Source: Agarilytica sp033852175
Lineage (GTDB): Bacteria > Pseudomonadota > Gammaproteobacteria > Pseudomonadales > Cellvibrionaceae
Direction: 5' to 3'
Assembly: GCA_033852175.1 (NCBI GenBank)
Contig: JAWSUY010000011.1
Span: 12,435-76,434, forward strand
Length of the DNA stretch: 64,000 nt
The notes beneath the pieces were generated by a model. That model searched no databases and had not been told where the DNA came from. It was given only the letters and a program-made list of their open reading frames with translations. Positions 53,861-61,829 of this stretch are shown in pieces. A program made the translations under genes and the position numbers. Position 1 is the stretch's first letter, and each line of letters begins with the position of its first letter.

Positions 53861-54751
53861 TTACCAGTAATAAAATACTGAGAGAATGTGAATGGCTAAG
53901 GCAAAAAGTAATGCCACAGATAAAGGAATGTGAAACAACAACCACACCTTCATAAAACCTTGTAACTGAATGTCCCGGCGAATGCGCCGTAATAACGCCT
54001 GTCGACGACACAGCATACTGAGCATTTGTTGCAACAGCGCGGGCTGGCCTTGGCGGCGTGTGCGGGGTAATTTTTTGGCGATTAAATCAATCACCACCTG
54101 TTGATCATAATTGGCGACGAGGGTGGTAGAACTGGCTTTATCGGTATCGTCAGCACTCACGACCTTTGAACTGTCCAAAGCAAACAGCTGGGCGATGGTG
54201 CCTCCGCCAATCGCCGTGCGTTCGATAGCACTTTCCACCACTTGCTGAATTTGTCCGTCACATTTTTTACTCAAGTCGCGAACGTTTTTATTCAGCAGGC
54301 TTAACTCTTCAAATAACGCGCTGCGCGGTTTTTCCAAACGATTATCCGCTTCAATTTTGGGGTAGCGCATATAAGCGAACAAACCATAAAACCCACTGAG
54401 GATCACAATCGTCATCAACACAAAAGCGAGGGTATGAATGTTTAAGCCAAATTGTGCCGCACAATGCAGGGTCGCAATAATTAACAGCGAAGTGCCTAAA
54501 TAAATATGTGCGGAGGCCCAGCCATTTAAAGGCCCAAGAGTAGAAGCATAACTGCGCTTGCGAATACCCAAAGCCATGAGCCAACAAATAAGACCCGCGC
54601 CCACAGTGCCCAGCACATAGCCTTGCCATGTACCCCCGTTAGCGGCAAACAAAGCGCCTTGGGACATAAATATTCCCACGCAAACCGCAACCAGCGCGAG
54701 GCTAATGTAAAAATAGCGTTTGCCTTTATAGTCCAACATATTCTGGTGCAT
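53861..54751 (-). CDS. Membrane protein with two HX13H pairs, predicted di-heme cytochrome b
   Basis: A 296-residue protein with about five membrane helices (12-31, 45-62, 80-98, 105-127, 265-292) and a charged cytoplasmic segment between the fourth and last. Two helices carry histidines 14 apart: H82/H96 and H274/H288. This spacing places both ligands on one helix face and is the arrangement that holds two stacked b haems in cytochrome b and ferric-reductase-type proteins. It would carry electrons across the inner membrane from the ferredoxin-oxidoreductase encoded 2 bp upstream to the FHA-decaheme protein encoded 16 bp downstream. The family is not one I can name. Confidence 0.78.
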   Translation of the reverse strand: MHQNMLDYKGKRYFYISLALVAVCVGIFMSQGALFAANGGTWQGYVLGTVGAGLICWLMALGIRKRSYASTLGPLNGWASAHIYLGTSLLIIATLHCAAQFGLNIHTLAFVLMTIVILSGFYGLFAYMRYPKIEADNRLEKPRSALFEELSLLNKNVRDLSKKCDGQIQQVVESAIERTAIGGGTIAQLFALDSSKVVSADDTDKASSTTLVANYDQQVVIDLIAKKLPRTRRQGQPALLQQMLSMLCRRQALLRRIRRDIQLQGFMKVWLLFHIPLSVALLFALAIHILSVFYYW

Positions 54752-54753
54752 GG

Positions 54754-57312
54754 TTATCGCTTCTCGACGAGTTCAATAAATTGGTCGGGCGACATTCGCA
54801 TTGCGGCTCCGGTGGGGCAAGAATTCACACAGGCAGGGCCAGAAGGCAAATCCATACAGGCATCGCATTTCACCGCTTTTTTACCTTTATCTTTCGCTTC
54901 TTTAGAGGGAGAGTAATGCGCCTCTTCGCCAGGGCCATCGCCCTTGCCTAAAAACAACCACGCAAATAAGCCCGGTTTTTTCGGTGCATCGTAAGCCAGT
55001 TTTATCGCACTGTAAGGGCAGTTGGTTTCACAGTTACCACAACCGATACACGAACCATCAATATGCACTTCACCCGAAGCCGAGCGATGAATCGCGTTAG
55101 GCGGGCAATCCTTCATGCAGTGTGGCTGCGCGCAATGCCGACATGAAAACGGAACGTGCACATTAGCAAAAGACGTACCCGCTTCACGGTCCAAACGGCT
55201 AATGCCGCCATGGGTTTCGGCACAGGCTTTTTCGCAGTTGTCGCAACCGACACACAAGCTTTCGTCGATAATTAAACAGTTGGTGGCTTCGCCTAAGCCT
55301 TCGTCCATTAAAAAGTCAGTGACGGAGCCAATCTCGGGCCGTACTTCCATGCGCGTGTGCAAAATGGCACTTGATGAGGCGTTATCTTGAAAGCTTTCAA
55401 TCGTCGACGTATCCGCTTCTAAAATGCGGTACAGAATTTCATTCGTCAGCTCAATGGTTTCACTGAACACATTGGCCGTTGCCGTTTCACGCCGGGCGGC
55501 ATCGCCCATCAAGGCCATTTGGCCAATGATCTTGCCCGTTTGGTATTGGGCTACAACGATGTCTTTATCGTCGGTCATGCGGCTTAAGGTAACCGAGCCA
55601 CTGCGCATAAAATGCAATGACTGACCTTTATCACCTTCTTTAAAAATTACTTCGCCGGGTTTAAACGTGCGCAGTTCAGCTGCACCAGCAAACTTAACCA
55701 GTTCATCACTGCTCAGGTTAGGCGCAAACAAACGTTGCAGGGTGCGAACAATAAACACCAAATCAATGCCTTCACGGACATCATCGTTGGAGTTCATTAA
55801 CTTCACCATGATACGACGCGGCGTTTCGACGATGATGCAATTACTGTTCGCTATCGCATTGCCGAGCCGAGGCCGACCGGACAACAGGCTGTTCTCACCA
55901 AAAAATTGGCCACGGGTGTAAGTCTGTTGCCCATTTATTCCGGGCATATCAACTGTAACTTCGCCTTCCACAATGGTGAAGAAGGAATTTGAATAGTCAC
56001 CCTCGCGATAAATGTAATCGCCAGCAGAAATCGTTTTGGTGTACTTGGGTTTCTGTTTACGCTTTTCGAGGGCCTTCTCTATATGTACAGCCTTGGCCTG
56101 CACACTTTCGTACATCTCGCCTTCGTAGGCGACGAGAATATTACTTTCGATCACTAACTCCCTAAACTGCAGGGCGTTCATGCGTTTAAAAATGGGAATG
56201 CGCTGCTGAAACAGCCGAATCAGTTCATCGACGTCTTTCTTATAAGGCAATAACTTAAATTGTAAATCCAACAACGGGTGATCGGCGGGTTTAATGGTGT
56301 TACCGAGAATATATTCGATAACATCATAACCTTGGTTCAGCGCCTGCTTAATAAGCGGGTAGCCCGCCAGCGAACCAATAATATAAACACCCGGCACATT
56401 GGACTGGTACTTATCGCTCAAATCGGGAATGGCACCGGGTTTAGCATTAGGGAAGACCACACCAGACGATTCCACAAAACGCCGAGGGGGAATACCGCCT
56501 AAGCGCGCAATAATACGATGGCAATCAATCGACACGTCACCGTCTGGTGTGTTCAACACCATGGTGTAAGTACCGTTCTCTTCATCACTCACAGATTGAG
56601 CCGAAGTGCTGTAGTACACCGAAAGCGTCGTATTTTCATCGGCATTGGCTTTCAGAACCGCATTCAGGTTGCCTTCTTTCGCCCGCGAAAATTCATCACG
56701 ACGGTTGAGCAAATACACCTGATTGTTCTTCGCAAGCGCCAAGGCGTTCTCAATTGCAGAATCCCCCGCGCCCACCACAACAATTGTTTCACCGTTACAC
56801 GCCCCAGGGTCATCGAGGGTATATTGCACAACGGGTAAATCTTCTCCCGGTACGCCCAGCTTGCGCGGGTTGCCTTCCAAGCCCACGGCAATAACAACGT
56901 TATCGGCCTTCAGGCACTTGCCGTCTTTAAAGTTGAGGGTAAAGTTGCCCAGCTCTCCAGAGATAGCCGCCACTTCCGAGTTGTAACGAATGTTAACGTT
57001 CTGATCGACCAGCTCGTTGGCCCAGCCGCCTAAAACTTCTTCGCGGCTGGCTTGCTCAAATGAAAAGTCACTGCGTAGCGCCAAATACCCAGGCTCGGCC
57101 ATGACCAGCTTACCTTTCTGGTAACGCTGTATGGTTTTGGCGGGTTTATCGAAGGATTCTAATAAGACGTAAGAGGGGTCTGTATCGCCACTCTTATTGC
57201 TCTCTTGATTATTTTCTTGATTGCACTGCTGATCGTGAAACGCGGCACGCCCAGCAGCACTGAGGCCAGCAGGCCCCGCACCGATAATGGCGATTTTATA
57301 ATGATTCGTCAC
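54754..57312 (-). CDS. NAD(P)/FAD oxidoreductase fused to two cNMP-binding domains and a 4x[4Fe-4S] ferredoxin
   Basis: The start chosen is GTG 57312 (GGGG upstream); a TTG at 57345 is the alternative. The 852-residue cytoplasmic protein has an N-terminal flavoprotein domain of thioredoxin-reductase fold (GAGPAGLS near 9-16; VVVGAGDSAIENA for NAD(P)), lacking the CxxC redox pair, so closer to TrxR-like ferredoxin-NADP reductases. Two cyclic-nucleotide-binding domains follow (about 430-540 and 550-665) with phosphate-cassette segments FGENSLLSGRPR and IGQMALMGDAARR. The C-terminus has four Cys quartets (CVGCDNCEKAC, CRHCAQPHCMKDC, CIGCGNCETNC, CDACMDLPSGPACVNSC) like DmsB/NrfC subunits. First gene of the cluster. 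Confidence 0.92.
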   Translation of the reverse strand: MTNHYKIAIIGAGPAGLSAAGRAAFHDQQCNQENNQESNKSGDTDPSYVLLESFDKPAKTIQRYQKGKLVMAEPGYLALRSDFSFEQASREEVLGGWANELVDQNVNIRYNSEVAAISGELGNFTLNFKDGKCLKADNVVIAVGLEGNPRKLGVPGEDLPVVQYTLDDPGACNGETIVVVGAGDSAIENALALAKNNQVYLLNRRDEFSRAKEGNLNAVLKANADENTTLSVYYSTSAQSVSDEENGTYTMVLNTPDGDVSIDCHRIIARLGGIPPRRFVESSGVVFPNAKPGAIPDLSDKYQSNVPGVYIIGSLAGYPLIKQALNQGYDVIEYILGNTIKPADHPLLDLQFKLLPYKKDVDELIRLFQQRIPIFKRMNALQFRELVIESNILVAYEGEMYESVQAKAVHIEKALEKRKQKPKYTKTISAGDYIYREGDYSNSFFTIVEGEVTVDMPGINGQQTYTRGQFFGENSLLSGRPRLGNAIANSNCIIVETPRRIMVKLMNSNDDVREGIDLVFIVRTLQRLFAPNLSSDELVKFAGAAELRTFKPGEVIFKEGDKGQSLHFMRSGSVTLSRMTDDKDIVVAQYQTGKIIGQMALMGDAARRETATANVFSETIELTNEILYRILEADTSTIESFQDNASSSAILHTRMEVRPEIGSVTDFLMDEGLGEATNCLIIDESLCVGCDNCEKACAETHGGISRLDREAGTSFANVHVPFSCRHCAQPHCMKDCPPNAIHRSASGEVHIDGSCIGCGNCETNCPYSAIKLAYDAPKKPGLFAWLFLGKGDGPGEEAHYSPSKEAKDKGKKAVKCDACMDLPSGPACVNSCPTGAAMRMSPDQFIELVEKR

Positions 57313-57345
57313 TGCTACCCCAAAGGCTGTAAACCAGCCAATCAA

Positions 57346-57805
57346 AATTGAGTTAACACAGAGATCTGCGGCTTTTGCCCACTTTCTTTCCTGCCGATCT
57401 CTCTACTGTCTTTAACGCGCCAATGTGTTGAAGATTGGTGGTTAAAAATTTGCCCGTGTAAGAGAAAGAGTAGGTTGTATTTAAGAAAGCGACTTTTAAA
57501 GCGGCATTAAATCCTCTTCTGTGTCTTTTAGTTTTTTATTTGTTCTTTTTTAGCTCATTTTGATGAATGTGGCGCCATAAAGACCCACTATTCGTATGGG
57601 CAAAAATATAGCACCCAGTGCCGGGAGTAGCAATTGGATATTGGGGGGATTTTGGGGGTTGTGGGGTGGTGGGAAAGAGGGGCTTTTGGAGGGGGCTTTC
57701 TATCGGAACCGGTTTGGTATTAGTTTTGTTGTTAAGTTTATGGTTCTGGGGTTTGGAGGGGGAGTGCGTACCTTTGTTAAAAGGGTAATCGAAAGCCCTT
57801 TATTG
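57346..57805. other. Region upstream of the cytochrome cluster
   Basis: The promoter of the cluster should lie here, but no -35/-10 pair stands out. A plus-strand frame at 57596-57829 is G-rich and Gly/Phe-rich without a ribosome site and was not accepted as a gene. Confidence 0.4.
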
Positions 57806-58072
57806 TTAAACTTTTACTGTTTTAAGTGAGTATGTCTCAGTACCTATCTGGCGGTTAAAGCGCTCACATATTACCAGTTCGTCGTCAGCTGGAATTTGTG
57901 TGGACCCAGCTGGGTATTGGGAAAGGGATTTAGACGGTTCCCATTTGATTCCTAGGCGAGTAAGCGCTTCTTGAGCTATCGCCAAAAAGCCCATATCGCT
58001 GTCTAGCATTGGCATACCGGTAATACGGTTAAGTGCTGCTTTCGCATACAGTCCGTAGCCAATTTTCAACAA
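57806..58072 (-). CDS. Small hypothetical protein, 5' end probably frameshifted
   Basis: The open frame from TTG 58072 gives 88 residues (MLKIGYGLYAKAALNR...ICERFNRQIG) with soluble, gene-like composition but no recognised family. A better start, ATG 58104 with GAGGA upstream, opens MVSPVVEYRENC and stops after 12 codons in another frame; one base change in length would join it to this frame. So the gene may be frameshifted and inactive, or start at TTG. A strong hairpin (58115-58142) lies just upstream. Confidence 0.4.
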   Translation of the reverse strand: MLKIGYGLYAKAALNRITGMPMLDSDMGFLAIAQEALTRLGIKWEPSKSLSQYPAGSTQIPADDELVICERFNRQIGTETYSLKTVKV

Positions 58073-58114
58073 TTCTCGCGGTATTCAACCACAGGTGACA
58101 CCATAATATTAAAT

Positions 58115-58146
58115 CCTCGGCACTAATCAATAAGTGCCGAGGTTTT
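58115..58146 (+). terminator. 10-bp hairpin with T-tract
   Basis: CCTCGGCACT pairs with AGTGCCGAGG around AATCAATA and is followed by TTTT on the plus strand. On the minus strand it sits 11 bp upstream of ATG 58104, so a leader hairpin is an alternative. Confidence 0.55.
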
Positions 58147-58230
58147 CAGAGTTTTCTCATTCCCATGGTTCCGGGGCTGTATTGAGAGCTTTTGAGGGGC
58201 CAGGAAAGTATCCCTCATGTTCAAATTCAT

Positions 58231-58370
58231 GTGATTTATCGACACGACAATATTACGTGTCGATATTTTTGCGTTATTTCGACATGACAATGATACGTGT
58301 CGATATTTTTGAGTTATTTCGACATGACAATGATACGTGTCGATATTTTTAAGTTATTTCGACATGACAG
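58231..58370. repeat. 40-bp tandem repeat (3.5 copies), each a hairpin plus T-run
   Basis: The period is exactly 40 bp (58261, 58301 and 58341). Each unit holds CGACAYG...CGTGTCG followed by ATATTTTT; the first copy has a perfect 7-bp stem. Each unit therefore looks like an intrinsic terminator or a palindromic binding site. Confidence 0.9.
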
Positions 58371-58454
58371 CTGTTGTATGGATAGCACCCCATCTGCCAT
58401 GACATAGATTGTGTTGCTAGTTAAGTAGCCAACGGGATTGTTGACTGAGGGGGT

Positions 58455-58475
58455 GACTTTTTTTGGGGGGGGGGG
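58455..58475. other. T7-G11 homopolymer tract
   Basis: Seven T are followed by eleven G about 160 bp upstream of the nucleotidyltransferase-HEPN gene. Such tracts slip in replication; an effect on expression is only a possibility. Confidence 0.6.
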
Positions 58476-58635
58476 ATGGGCGTATGGTGATTTTAACTTC
58501 GGACTAATTTTCCTCGAAATAAACTCGCGTGGTTTACTCTCCAAGAATATTTAACAATGGACATTTTCTAAGTGTGCTTTTATGCTCAGCCGCAGGCCTA
58601 AAAAAACAGCGAATTAAAGAGTTCAGAGTCACCTT

Positions 58636-59736
58636 ATGTCGTTAAACCCCTCACCCTTACCGCCATACACCACGTCGCTCGACGGAGTACCCGAAGATAT
58701 TCAAAAACAACTCAGTATTATTACCGAGCTTGTTCACGCGAATATCAAAAATAGCGTCGGCATGATTTGGCTGTTTGGCAGCTATGCACGTGGTGACGCG
58801 ATTAACGACCGTCGAACAGATCCCAAAACCGGCGTCTTATCGGAATACCATTCCGACATCGATATATTGGTGGTGGTGAAGGGCCCAAACACCATGAAGA
58901 AAAGTAAGTGGTGGGCACAACTCGACGCCAGTGTGAGAGAGCACCCAGAGTTGCCCGCCAGTATTCACATTATCCGTGAATCGTACCTGCGGTTTTCCGA
59001 TGCCTTGCGACATAGCGAGTACTTTTACCTCGATGTCGTAAAAGACGGCATTGTGCTTTACGGCGAAAAGGAAGAATTGCCAGAGCCGAGAGAGTTCTCG
59101 ATCGAAAAACGCAAAGAATTTGCCATTCACTATTTGACCCGTTTTTATCAACGGGCCGACGCCTCGAAAAAATCGTTAGAGGTTCACTACCAATCGGACG
59201 ACCACGCTTCGGCCATGTATTGCTTGCACCAATTGAGTGAGCGTTTGTTCTACACGCTGTTATTGGTCTTTACCCACTACAAACCCCGCAGTCATAAGTT
59301 AGATGACTTACGCGAACGCATTGCCACTATCGATAAGCACATCACTTCTATCTTTCCGTTAAACGATAAAAGTGAGCAAGAGCGCTTTCAGTTTTTAAAC
59401 GATGCCTATGTGGATTCTCGCTATAACGATGATTATGAGGTTGATCCTGAGGTTTTGGATTATTTGATTGTGCGTGTGAGTGAGTTTCAGGCTTGGGTCT
59501 TGCAGGAGAGCTTGCGGGTGATTGATGGGTTTATTCCGGGGGAGAATTATTCCGATGGATTTGAGCAGCCGGGGGTGGTTTTGGATTTGGCTGTTTTGAA
59601 GAAGCAGAAGTTGCCGTTGGTTGTTATTCATGAGCAGTTGGTGGAGATTAAGGGGTTGGAGGGGGAGTTGGTCGAGGAGAGGGCTGAGAAGGAGCGTTTG
59701 TTGAAGAAGTTGCGGGATGCTGGGTTGGAGCCTTGA
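58636..59736 (+). CDS. Fused nucleotidyltransferase (MNT) - HEPN protein
   Basis: A 366-residue cytoplasmic protein. The N-terminal half is a polymerase-beta-like nucleotidyltransferase with WLFGSYARGD (about 46-55) and HSDIDILVVV (about 74-83), the complete GS and DxD catalytic pattern. The second half is HEPN-like, all helical, with RSHKLDDL (about 219-226) close to the RX4-6H ribonuclease motif. In two-gene MNT/HEPN pairs the first is antitoxin (it AMPylates the second); here both are in one chain. The last 40 residues form a charged coiled-coil-like tail. The 3' 240 bp are very G/T-rich. No partner gene is adjacent. Confidence 0.85.
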   Translation: MSLNPSPLPPYTTSLDGVPEDIQKQLSIITELVHANIKNSVGMIWLFGSYARGDAINDRRTDPKTGVLSEYHSDIDILVVVKGPNTMKKSKWWAQLDASVREHPELPASIHIIRESYLRFSDALRHSEYFYLDVVKDGIVLYGEKEELPEPREFSIEKRKEFAIHYLTRFYQRADASKKSLEVHYQSDDHASAMYCLHQLSERLFYTLLLVFTHYKPRSHKLDDLRERIATIDKHITSIFPLNDKSEQERFQFLNDAYVDSRYNDDYEVDPEVLDYLIVRVSEFQAWVLQESLRVIDGFIPGENYSDGFEQPGVVLDLAVLKKQKLPLVVIHEQLVEIKGLEGELVEERAEKERLLKKLRDAGLEP

Positions 59737-60093
59737 GGTTTGCGACTTTAAGTAAATTAGATTAAGAAAAGTTCTGCATTTTTTTGCTGTTATTGAATGT
59801 TCGTATCCGCCATGAATTAGAGTTTAATGTTTTGGCGAATAAGATATCTGGCCTCCATGTATGCTAAAAATGTTGACGCTAAAGTTGGTGAATAATCTGT
59901 TCTGGCTATATGTTTAGGATTTATATTTATCCGCATCATGCTAGTTTTTGTGGGGTATTTAGTTAGTCGATTTCTGATCGAGTTGTCAGTTTAGTGATAG
60001 ATGTTGAATTTTTGTGAGCGTATACTTTGTCGTATAAATAGGTCGCTGGGGCGATTGAATAAACATATAGTATTTCGAGAATTCTGAGAGATT
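59737..60093. other. AT-rich intergenic region
   Basis: No gene or hairpin terminator is convincing. TATA-like sequences near 60025-60045 could be a promoter for the membrane protein gene that follows, but no clear -35 box is present. Confidence 0.35.
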
Positions 60094-60891
60094 ATGGACT
60101 ACCAAAAGATATTTGAGCTGTATGAAAAGCTCTATTTTCACGAGGTTGAAGCAAGAGAAAAAATTTCTGCGAGATTACAAATACCCCTTGCGATAATCCT
60201 CTCATTTGTGAGTGTATATGCCATATTTATTAAGGGTATAAGCTTTAGCTTTATTACTGGTTGGCACTACCTGTTTTTTTTTGTGACATGCATTAGCATA
60301 TTTCTGTTTGTTGTTAACTGTATGTATTTTATTAAGGCATTTTATGGTCATGCCTATGAATTTTTGCCATCTGCGAAAGATACCGAAGAATATAGGCAGA
60401 AGCTGATAGAAACGTATAAAGAGTATGATGATTGTGATTCGCTTGTTTCAAAATATTTTTCTGAGTATCTTTTTAGGTATTACAACGAATGCTCATCAAT
60501 AAATACTAAAGCCAACGATAAACGTTCAGATGCAATCCATAAATCGAACACCTTTTCTATATTGAATGTTATTCCACTGGTTTTAGCCTTTATTATGTTT
60601 GCCTGCTCTGGAATCGACAATAACTCCAGAGATAGAGAGTATAAAGTGAATATAGTTAACCCTCTAAAATTTGAGGAAGAGAAGCATGACCAATCCACCG
60701 AAGCCGCCAACTCAACAACCCCCTCCACCTCCTTCACCTCCTCCGAAGAGAGTTCTGAGAGAAGACGTGAAGATATCAAGCAAACCACAACCGCCCAAAC
60801 GATAGAAGAGGAAAATCATGTCAAAAGACGGTCAGAAACCAGTACCACCACCACCGCCTCCTCCCCCACCAACAAGATTGGTGAAAGATAG
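60094..60891 (+). CDS. Membrane protein of unknown function with low-complexity tail
   Basis: A 265-residue protein with a soluble helical N-terminus (1-28), two adjacent membrane helices (about 31-47 and 58-82), a helical cytoplasmic part, and a third helix (about 152-172). The last 65 residues are Ser/Thr/Glu-rich. That tail is the shifted reading of two polyproline frames (60686 and 60818), so it may be incidental and the true protein might be read differently there. The overall plan (helix pair, cytoplasmic helices, third helix) resembles small membrane effectors in defence islands, but no family is recognised. Confidence 0.6.
   Translation: MDYQKIFELYEKLYFHEVEAREKISARLQIPLAIILSFVSVYAIFIKGISFSFITGWHYLFFFVTCISIFLFVVNCMYFIKAFYGHAYEFLPSAKDTEEYRQKLIETYKEYDDCDSLVSKYFSEYLFRYYNECSSINTKANDKRSDAIHKSNTFSILNVIPLVLAFIMFACSGIDNNSRDREYKVNIVNPLKFEEEKHDQSTEAANSTTPSTSFTSSEESSERRREDIKQTTTAQTIEEENHVKRRSETSTTTTASSPTNKIGER
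60686..60805 (+). CDS. 39-residue polyproline microprotein (nested)
   Basis: ATG 60686 is preceded by GAGGAAGAGAAGC. The product reads MTNPPKPPTQQPPPPPSPPP and then a basic KRVLREDVKISSKPQPPKR tail. It lies in the +1 frame inside the 3' part of the membrane protein gene. A second such frame follows 12 bp later in the same phase, each with its own purine-rich ribosome-like site, which argues against chance. Expression is unproven. Confidence 0.4.
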   Translation: MTNPPKPPTQQPPPPPSPPPKRVLREDVKISSKPQPPKR

Positions 60892-60919
60892 TACAGGTGG
60901 GAAAGGCACTAAAAAATAA
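60818..60919 (+). CDS. 33-residue polyproline microprotein (nested)
   Basis: ATG 60818 is preceded by AGAGGAAAATC. The product is MSKDGQKPV, nine prolines, then TRLVKDSTGGKGTKK. Proline codons vary (CCA, CCG, CCT, CCC), which suggests selection on the amino acids rather than a simple DNA repeat. It overlaps the end of the membrane protein gene in another frame and runs 28 bp past its stop. Confidence 0.4.
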   Translation: MSKDGQKPVPPPPPPPPPTRLVKDSTGGKGTKK

Positions 60920-61038
60920 TACTACAAGTTTAGTCGCCTGGGAAAAGTTGCAGCTTTCAATTTGTAAATGGGTTATTCCCATTGTTATGCAACCAAAAAT
61001 CTGCAATTTTTTAGGCGCTATGACTTTAGGTGGTTCCA

Positions 61039-61716
61039 ATGAGTTTTTTTAGTACACTGTTTGGACGGGATTCAAAAGCCACAGAATCGAAACCTCAACG
61101 AAGCGCTGTTTTGGATTCGATCGAGCCTACGGAAAAAGAAATATTCCAATCGCCTGATTTTTTAGCTCAATGGGTTGTGAAATACGTCGTAACAATTTTT
61201 TCTGTAGAGGAAGATTATCGACGCGCTCCTGACGATGAGGCTGTGGAGAGGCTAAATATTACATGTGAACAAATTGAACGATTGGCAAGGGAAGAATCAA
61301 TACTAAGGGCAGTCGGTGCGAGCGCTTTTATTAAGAAAAATTATACCGGCCAGTTTTATAATAAATATTTATTGAACCTGTATGAGCCTGTTGCGGAACA
61401 TATGTATGGTGAACCCACTCCAGAACAATTCGCTGATACGAGAGATGTGCTTGAAGCTTACATAAACTTTATTGCCTGTGAGGAAGGTGATGAACTCGAT
61501 GGTTTTAGTTCTCAATATATGCGTAGAATATATGACGATAATGATAATTTTCTGAAAATGATGTTGTCGGGAATTCCAAACCTTGCAATTAGTTCATGTC
61601 TAAATATGTTTGAAGCTATGCGCGATGCATATTATAAAGTCACCGAAGGCATGTCATATGAAAGTGCTGTAAAGCTAGTCGATGAATTGGACAGGATGGG
61701 AAACGAAAATCCATAA
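61039..61716 (+). CDS. Hypothetical cytoplasmic protein
   Basis: The start is ATG 61039 with AGGTGG 5 bp upstream; GTG 61030 overlaps that site. The 225-residue, acidic, mostly helical protein starts MSFFSTLFGRDSK. No signal peptide, membrane helix or known motif is visible. It is one of a set of same-strand unknown genes with lower G+C between 60 and 64 kb, as in accessory islands or cassette arrays. Confidence 0.6.
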   Translation: MSFFSTLFGRDSKATESKPQRSAVLDSIEPTEKEIFQSPDFLAQWVVKYVVTIFSVEEDYRRAPDDEAVERLNITCEQIERLAREESILRAVGASAFIKKNYTGQFYNKYLLNLYEPVAEHMYGEPTPEQFADTRDVLEAYINFIACEEGDELDGFSSQYMRRIYDDNDNFLKMMLSGIPNLAISSCLNMFEAMRDAYYKVTEGMSYESAVKLVDELDRMGNENP

Positions 61717-61829
61717 TTAAGGGGCTCGTTCGGATGCAAACTATACTGTGCTTGTTTTGCATTGCACAGCTTGGTTGTTAGAACTCTAGACGAGAAAAAG
61801 TTTCGAAATCAGAAATCGCGGAAATAATA

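Noticed and set aside
57596..57829. 77-codon plus-strand frame
   Set aside because: Gly/Phe-rich reading of a G-rich stretch, no ribosome site, no protein-like pattern.
58231..58370. 40-bp repeats as a CRISPR array
   Set aside because: The whole 40-bp period is conserved, so there are no variable spacers, and no cas genes are present.
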